From assembly GCA_002366755.1 (NCBI GenBank), contig DFBV01000046.1, positions 1 through 11,227 on the forward strand: a stretch of DNA of 11,227 nucleotides. The letters run 5' to 3'. Below, piece by piece: positions 7,101-11,227 of the stretch; positions within the stretch are counted from its first letter, which is position 1; the number at the start of each line of letters is the position of its first letter. The DNA comes from Anaerolineales bacterium UBA3071. Lineage in GTDB: Bacteria > Chloroflexota > Anaerolineae > UBA3071. The position numbers and the translations under genes are program-made. Under the pieces are notes generated by a model, which ran no database searches, was not told where the DNA came from, and saw only the letters and a program-made list of their open reading frames with translations.

Positions 7101-8720
7101 ATGGAACACGATTGCCATACCAATACCCAGTCTTCGAACGATGGGGTCTCCTCCTGGTTGGACGTAGCTTTTGGCGCGCTGCACCGACTGATCAAGAGCA
7201 AGTGGTGCTTTGGCACCTTGTTGTTGGCTCTACTGGTGTTGCAACTACTATGTCTGGACCCGTATCTGGACACAGGCGGTGATAATGCGCTCTACATTGT
7301 CCTCGCCCGCTCGTTGGCCAAGGGCAACGGCTACCGTCTGGCTAACACCCCTGACAATGTGCCCTTTGTCAAGGCCCCGCCCGTCTTTCCTCTTTCGCTG
7401 GCTCCATTTACTTTGCTCGGTGGCAATGACTTACGATTGCTGAAGCTATCGTCAGCCGCCTCCTTTTGGCTCGCTCTGCTGCCATTGTACTATCTGGTGC
7501 GGCCAGCCTTGGGTGTCCCAGGTGCACGCGTTTTGGTTTTGCTGAGCATCACCAATCCTTGGCTATACCGTTACGCCAATACTGTGCGACCAGAAGGTCT
7601 CTATCTCCTGTTCTCGCTGACAGCGTTGGTTCTATTCGCCTGCTCCAAGGATCGGTCAACCGGGAGTCTCGTACCTCTATCTCTGGCCGCACTCTGCGCT
7701 GCCTTGGCATTTCTAGCCCGCAGCATAGGTGTGAGCCTTATGATTGCACTGCTTGCCGTCCTGGCTTGGCGACGGCACTGGCGAGATGCTCTGGTCACCA
7801 TGGCGGTCTACGCAGTAGTGCTAGCGCCCTGGCTGCTTCACCTCTGGGGCCTGCCGGCCGACGCTCGCCAAAACAACTACCTTCAGGAACTCATGGCCCC
7901 TGGCGAGAATTCACATGGCCTCCCAGTCATCATCACGCAAACTGCCCACTTGGGTCGTCTTACTCTGGAAAACCTCCCCACGTACCCAGAATCCTGGGCA
8001 GGGGCGTTGCTCTACGCACCTACACGTTTCTTCAACCTGGCATCTCGGCACATACCTGCCTTTGCCCTCATGGATAACTTGCTAGGTTTGGCTGTGTTGG
8101 CCATGTTGTTTTGGGGCATCTGGCTATCTCTTCGGCGAAGGGTTGACCCGCTGGCTGCATATGTTGTCGGCTACATGGTCATTTGCCTGGTGTGGCCCTG
8201 GCAAGGCGAGAAGTTCCTCGTTCCACTCATCCCGTTGGCCCTATTCTTCCTGTCTGGCTCTGTCCGTGTTGCTGAAGCCCTGCTCACGCGATCCGGACGG
8301 CGAAACTTGCCGCTGATGCCCACCCTCGCTGTGCTCCTTCTGGTCATTAACCTCGGTGGCGACACCGCCCTCCATCTACGCCGGGTTACCAACCCCTATC
8401 CACCTGAGTGGCAGAGCTACTTCGCGGTTGCCGATTGGACCGCCACTCATCTCTCTCAGGATGCGGTGGTTATGGCACGCAAACCTTACCTGTTTCATCT
8501 CCGTTCAGGACACTTGACAGTTCCCTACGCGCCCGTCGAAGACGATGCTGACATCCTGACCTACTTGCGTAGCTGCGGAGCAGATTACCCTGTCGTTGGC
8601 GCAGTGCGTCCCGAACAGGAGGATTCCATGGCCGGGGTTGTCAGCCGCCACAGGGAGATGTTTGCCATAGAATACGCCACTGGTCCACCTACCACTGAAC
8701 TCTATCGCTTCCTTCCATGA
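7101..8720 (+). CDS. GT39/ArnT-like multi-pass membrane glycosyltransferase (GT-C fold)
   Basis: This 539-residue protein starts with a short cytosolic segment and a first membrane helix near residues 36-52. An extracytoplasmic loop follows with DPYLDTGGDNALYIVLARSL (53-72), whose acidic residues D57 and D61 occupy the place of the GT-C catalytic aspartate motif. KAPPVFPLSLAPF follows. About ten more hydrophobic helices run to roughly residue 425. The C-terminal soluble part has VADWTATHLSQDAVVMARKP, then LTYLRSCGADYPVVG and a final ELYRFLP, a periplasmic/extracellular tail often seen in such GT39-like proteins. Family knowledge suggests transfer of a sugar from a polyprenyl-phosphate donor to a lipid or glycan on the outer membrane leaflet. 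A role as polymerase or ligase cannot be excluded. The ATG at 7101 is chosen; TTG 7086 in the same frame is an alternative, and both have weak ribosome sites. The stop overlaps the next start as ATGA. Confidence 0.85.
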   Translation: MEHDCHTNTQSSNDGVSSWLDVAFGALHRLIKSKWCFGTLLLALLVLQLLCLDPYLDTGGDNALYIVLARSLAKGNGYRLANTPDNVPFVKAPPVFPLSLAPFTLLGGNDLRLLKLSSAASFWLALLPLYYLVRPALGVPGARVLVLLSITNPWLYRYANTVRPEGLYLLFSLTALVLFACSKDRSTGSLVPLSLAALCAALAFLARSIGVSLMIALLAVLAWRRHWRDALVTMAVYAVVLAPWLLHLWGLPADARQNNYLQELMAPGENSHGLPVIITQTAHLGRLTLENLPTYPESWAGALLYAPTRFFNLASRHIPAFALMDNLLGLAVLAMLFWGIWLSLRRRVDPLAAYVVGYMVICLVWPWQGEKFLVPLIPLALFFLSGSVRVAEALLTRSGRRNLPLMPTLAVLLLVINLGGDTALHLRRVTNPYPPEWQSYFAVADWTATHLSQDAVVMARKPYLFHLRSGHLTVPYAPVEDDADILTYLRSCGADYPVVGAVRPEQEDSMAGVVSRHREMFAIEYATGPPTTELYRFLP

Positions 8721-9907
8721 TTGCTACCAGCTACCCTCAACTCGTTCAGGAAAGCTTGCGTCAGATCACGGGCATCCTTGGAGAAGTGCCTGGCGTGCTG
8801 TCTATCCTCCTGCTCGGCTCCGCGGCCCGCGGCGAGCTGGCCTACGCCGAGCTGGACGGGCGACTGGAGGTGTTCAGCGACTACGAGTTTCTGGTAGTGA
8901 CTAGGCGCCGCTTGCCGGCCAGGGAGCGGCAGCGCGTCGCTGAGCGACTGGCCGGGTTGGAGCGGGAATTCGGTCAGCGCAATCCCCTGTTTCACATTGA
9001 CGTCATCTTCCGCGAAAGGCACCGGCTGCCCACGATGCCCCGTATCATCTTCACCTACGAGCTCAAGGCCAACGGCCAGGTGCTTCACGGCGAAGATGTA
9101 CGCCCGCTGCTGCCGGAGGTGACGTTGGCCAACCTCGATCTGCGCAACACCAACGAGATCCTGATCAAGCGGCTGTGGGCCATCCTGCTGCACACGCCCT
9201 GTCGCCTGCTCCACGGGCCACTGACCCACCTGGAGGAGACGGTCTGGGGGTACGTGCTCTGCCGCAACGCACTGGACTTGACCACGGTGCTGTTGCCGCA
9301 CTGCGGCGTGCTGCTGCCTTCGTACGGCGAGCGTGTGAAGCACATGGCCAAGCACTACGGGCAACTGGGGCTGGCGACCCGCTTCGGCGAGGAATTCCCC
9401 GCCTTCCTGATCGCCTGCCTACAAGAGCGTCAGTCGCTGCATTCCTCTGAATCGCTGCCGTATCGCTATGCGAAAGTCATCAACCACGTAGCCGCAGCCT
9501 TGAGGTTTCTGTGCCTGTTCAACGAGTGGCCCATTTCCCGCGGAGAGTGGGCCAACCTGGCACGGTTGTCTCTTCACTATGCGAAAGCCGGCGGGCCACT
9601 GGCCGCTGGCCGCTGGCTGCGCTCACCGAAAAAGGGCGTCACGGCAGCGGGCCTGCTGGCCATGCACCGGGCGCTCATCGCTCACCAGGCCGGGCAGGAC
9701 AATGAGGCCACCGAGCAGTTGGTCCTATCCGCCCGCCTGCTGGGACGCATCGCCGTTGCGCCTCTCCAGCCGCTGGAAGGCAACTTCGCCGCACGCTGGC
9801 TGGCGCAGCGCCGTGCCTGGGGCGACTTCTGGCGGGAGTATGTCCGGTTGGGCGACCCCAAGTACCGCCAGCGTTTCGACTTCGTGACGGAGTGGCAAGA
9901 TGGCTGA
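8717..9907 (+). CDS. Pol-beta-superfamily nucleotidyltransferase-domain protein with long helical C-terminal region
   Basis: This protein has 396 residues. The first 100 show a complete nucleotidyltransferase signature: LLLGSAARGE (31-40, the hG[GS] motif G34-S35), SDYEFLVV (54-61) with the metal-binding pair D55 and E57, and FHIDVIF (92-98) with the third carboxylate D95. This matches MNT/aminoglycoside-type nucleotidyltransferases, which move an NMP group to a hydroxyl or phosphate acceptor. Residues from about 120 to 396 are mostly helical and unlike anything I recognise by name. One possibility is a substrate-binding domain similar to HEPN or adenylyltransferase C-terminal helices. There are no membrane segments, so it should be cytosolic. 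It follows the GT39-like gene with an ATGA overlap and overlaps the phosphodiesterase gene by eight bases, so those two probably act together. No ribosome site is visible at its start, which points to coupling. The acceptor is unknown; a sugar, a lipid-linked intermediate or another protein are all possible. Confidence 0.78.
   Translation: MIATSYPQLVQESLRQITGILGEVPGVLSILLLGSAARGELAYAELDGRLEVFSDYEFLVVTRRRLPARERQRVAERLAGLEREFGQRNPLFHIDVIFRERHRLPTMPRIIFTYELKANGQVLHGEDVRPLLPEVTLANLDLRNTNEILIKRLWAILLHTPCRLLHGPLTHLEETVWGYVLCRNALDLTTVLLPHCGVLLPSYGERVKHMAKHYGQLGLATRFGEEFPAFLIACLQERQSLHSSESLPYRYAKVINHVAAALRFLCLFNEWPISRGEWANLARLSLHYAKAGGPLAAGRWLRSPKKGVTAAGLLAMHRALIAHQAGQDNEATEQLVLSARLLGRIAVAPLQPLEGNFAARWLAQRRAWGDFWREYVRLGDPKYRQRFDFVTEWQDG
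9889..9892 (+). promoter_or_regulatory. Ribosome binding site for the phosphodiesterase gene at 9900
   Basis: GGAG lies seven bases before ATG 9900, within the last codons of the nucleotidyltransferase gene. It supports the overlapping start. Confidence 0.5.
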
Positions 9908-11015
9908 CACACTCATCATCTTCATTGATAGCCTGCGCTACGATCAGGCAGCAGAAATGGACTTCTTGGGCCGCATGCCCGAACGGTGCCCCGTGCGCCC
10001 CGGCTTCGGCTACAGCGTCAACATCCACGCCGAGCTCTTTGCCGGCTACCGCCCCGATGAGGTCGGCTACTTCTGCGAGTGGATGGTCAACCCCAAGGAA
10101 TCGCCAGGCCACCGCTGGTGCCGGCTGCTGCCGCTCCTGGATGTCATCTTCCGCCCCTACGTGCTGAACCGTGGCCTGCAGAGGTTACTGACTCGTGGCT
10201 ACCGCCCCGATCACATCATGCCCAACATCCCACTGCGCCACCTGGACAAGTTCGCCGTGGCCGGTGAGCATATCCTTTCGTCCCGTTTCCCCAGGCCCAC
10301 CCTCTTCAGCGAGCATCCGGGCCTGCAGGTCCTGCCATACCGTGGAATCGCCCCCAAGGGGTCGCGAGACGAGGCAGTCTCCCGCCGTGCACTGGCGGCG
10401 CTAGCGGAACATTCGCAGCTCTTCGTGCCCCTGCCCGACCTGGACGGCATCGGTCACAACCACGGCGTGGGCTCATGGGAGCACGAGGAGCACCTCGCCC
10501 GGCTGGACCGCTGGGTGGCGGAGTTGGCGCGGGAGTTCCGACACCGCTACCCGGCCGGACATCTCTTTGTCGTCTCCGATCACGGCATGGTCAACGTCAA
10601 AGGTGGCATCCGGTTGGACATCGAGGAATGCTGCGGGCGTTCGGGGCTGCACAGCTACCTCTGCTTCAGCGACGCGACGCTGTTGCGGGTCTGGGTCTAC
10701 GACGAAGCGCTGCGCCAGCCGCTGACCGAGTTCCTGAGCTCGCTGTCCCGCGGCCACCTGTTGGCCAGCGAGGAGCGGCGGCACTATGGGCTAACCAATC
10801 CAGCCTTCGGCGATTTCATCATGGTGCTGGAAGAGGGCTATTGCTTCGAGCCCAGCACCTTCGCCCGCCACATCCCCAAGGCCATGCACGGCTATCACCC
10901 GAGACTGCCCAGCCAATGGGGCATCTTCGCCCACGACGGCCCGCCGCTGGATGGCTCGTCGCCGCAGGAGATGGTGCAGGTCTATCCCCTCCTGCGGGAT
11001 GCGCTGCGGGAGTGA
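9900..11015 (+). CDS. Alkaline-phosphatase-superfamily phosphodiesterase (type I phosphodiesterase/nucleotide pyrophosphatase-like)
   Basis: This 371-residue protein keeps the whole bimetallic site of the superfamily. D10 lies in TLIIFIDSLR. S39 in FGYSVNIHAELFAGYRPDEVG aligns with the catalytic Thr of NPP enzymes (ten residues before the conserved Gly, then the PDE.G run). D182 and H186 lie in PDLDGIGHNHG, D227 and H228 in VVSDHGM, and H330 in AMHGYHPRLPSQWGIFA. Family members hydrolyse phosphodiesters or nucleotide pyrophosphates, or transfer phospho-alcohol groups. There is no signal peptide or membrane anchor, unlike lipid A phosphoethanolamine transferases (EptA-type) or LtaS, so a cytosolic substrate is likely: nucleotide-sugars, nucleotides or an intermediate. 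The eight-base overlap with the nucleotidyltransferase suggests joint function, for example removing or transferring the group that enzyme adds, but this is inference. Composition is very GC-rich (45 of 60 in 10501-10560). Confidence 0.85.
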   Translation: MADTLIIFIDSLRYDQAAEMDFLGRMPERCPVRPGFGYSVNIHAELFAGYRPDEVGYFCEWMVNPKESPGHRWCRLLPLLDVIFRPYVLNRGLQRLLTRGYRPDHIMPNIPLRHLDKFAVAGEHILSSRFPRPTLFSEHPGLQVLPYRGIAPKGSRDEAVSRRALAALAEHSQLFVPLPDLDGIGHNHGVGSWEHEEHLARLDRWVAELAREFRHRYPAGHLFVVSDHGMVNVKGGIRLDIEECCGRSGLHSYLCFSDATLLRVWVYDEALRQPLTEFLSSLSRGHLLASEERRHYGLTNPAFGDFIMVLEEGYCFEPSTFARHIPKAMHGYHPRLPSQWGIFAHDGPPLDGSSPQEMVQVYPLLRDALRE

Positions 11016-11017
11016 GG
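11014..11017 (+). promoter_or_regulatory. Ribosome binding site for the partial GT4 gene
   Basis: GAGG lies six bases ahead of ATG 11024 and overlaps the phosphodiesterase stop codon. It supports the start of the last gene. Confidence 0.5.
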
Positions 11018-11023
11018 CCAGTC

Positions 11024-11227
11024 ATGACCCACGTGCTGTACGTTGACCACGCCGAGGCGCTAGGCGGTGCAGAGCACAGTCTGCTGTTGCTGCTCAAACA
11101 CCTCGACCGCGAACGGTTCCAGCCACTGCTGGCCTGCAACCACGGTCCACTGGCCGAGGCCGCCGCGGTCTTGGACGTGCCCGTCTTCCCCGTGCAGATG
11201 CCCAGGATTCGGGGAGAACCGCTGGGG
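11024..11227 (+). CDS. GT4-like glycosyltransferase, N-terminal fragment cut by window end
   Basis: The first 68 codons are present and the frame is open to the window edge. The start reads HVLYVDHAEALGGAEHSLL (residues 3-21), a first beta strand followed by the 'GGAE' loop and helix typical of the acceptor domain of GT4 enzymes. LLKHLDRERFQPLLACNHGPLAEAA then resembles the second strand region. It begins eight bases after the phosphodiesterase stop with a ribosome site, so it is probably in the same operon. The donor domain, which holds the diagnostic E-x7-E motif, is outside the window, so the family call rests on the N terminus only. Confidence 0.75.
   Translation, partial: MTHVLYVDHAEALGGAEHSLLLLLKHLDRERFQPLLACNHGPLAEAAAVLDVPVFPVQMPRIRGEPLG

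Noticed and set aside
8702..9364. Antisense open frame of 220 codons opposite the nucleotidyltransferase
   Set aside because: The sense frame has complete catalytic motifs and couples with both neighbours. The antisense translation is rich in Gln, His and Arg with no recognisable pattern.
1..11227. CRISPR arrays, tRNA genes, insertion sequences and phage genes
   Set aside because: No regularly spaced repeats, cloverleaf-like segments, transposase motifs or flanking inverted repeats were seen by eye on either strand.

Overview
The window is a densely packed, entirely plus-strand cell-surface polysaccharide (glycan) biosynthesis segment. I infer a moderately to highly GC-rich environmental bacterium. 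The gene style (several GT4 enzymes, a GT39-like membrane glycosyltransferase, a MurJ-like flippase, ATGA overlaps) would suit Chloroflexota or a similar phylum, but no marker gene here fixes the taxonomy. No rRNA, tRNA, CRISPR, transposase or clear terminator is visible.

Layout. Bases 1-315 hold the broken remnant of a Wzx/PST-type polysaccharide flippase, readable only by moving from frame 1 to frame 3 and back to frame 1. A 9-bp tandem duplication covers its terminal stop. Next come an intact MurJ/MviN-like flippase (360-1922), a class I SAM methyltransferase (1919-2596), a GT4 glycosyltransferase (2619-3794), a methyltransferase with an N-terminal Cys4 zinc-ribbon-like module (3787-4713), two more GT4-like glycosyltransferases (4710-5912 and 5909-7063), a multi-pass GT39/ArnT-like glycosyltransferase (7101-8720), a pol-beta-fold nucleotidyltransferase (8717-9907), an alkaline-phosphatase-superfamily phosphodiesterase (9900-11015) and the start of a further GT4 enzyme (11024 onward, cut by the window edge).

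How it fits together. The cytosolic GT4 enzymes would build an oligosaccharide, probably on a polyprenyl carrier. The methyltransferases would decorate or cap it, the MurJ-like protein would move the lipid-linked product across the membrane, and the GT39-like protein would add residues on the outer face. No priming transferase, Wzy-like polymerase or chain-length regulator is recognised here, so the locus probably continues on both sides. Most junctions overlap by 4 or 8 bases, and the largest gap between intact genes is 37 bases, so a single transcript with translational coupling is likely.

Most interesting points: (1) the nucleotidyltransferase-phosphodiesterase pair with complete catalytic motifs, which is not a standard part of glycan clusters and could be an undescribed glycan- or phospho-group-modifying module; (2) a decayed PST flippase directly upstream of a MurJ-like flippase that lacks several arginines conserved in canonical MurJ, which suggests flippase replacement; (3) a mosaic base composition whose boundaries fall on 4-base gene overlaps; (4) a GT4-like enzyme without the usual E-x7-E glutamates.
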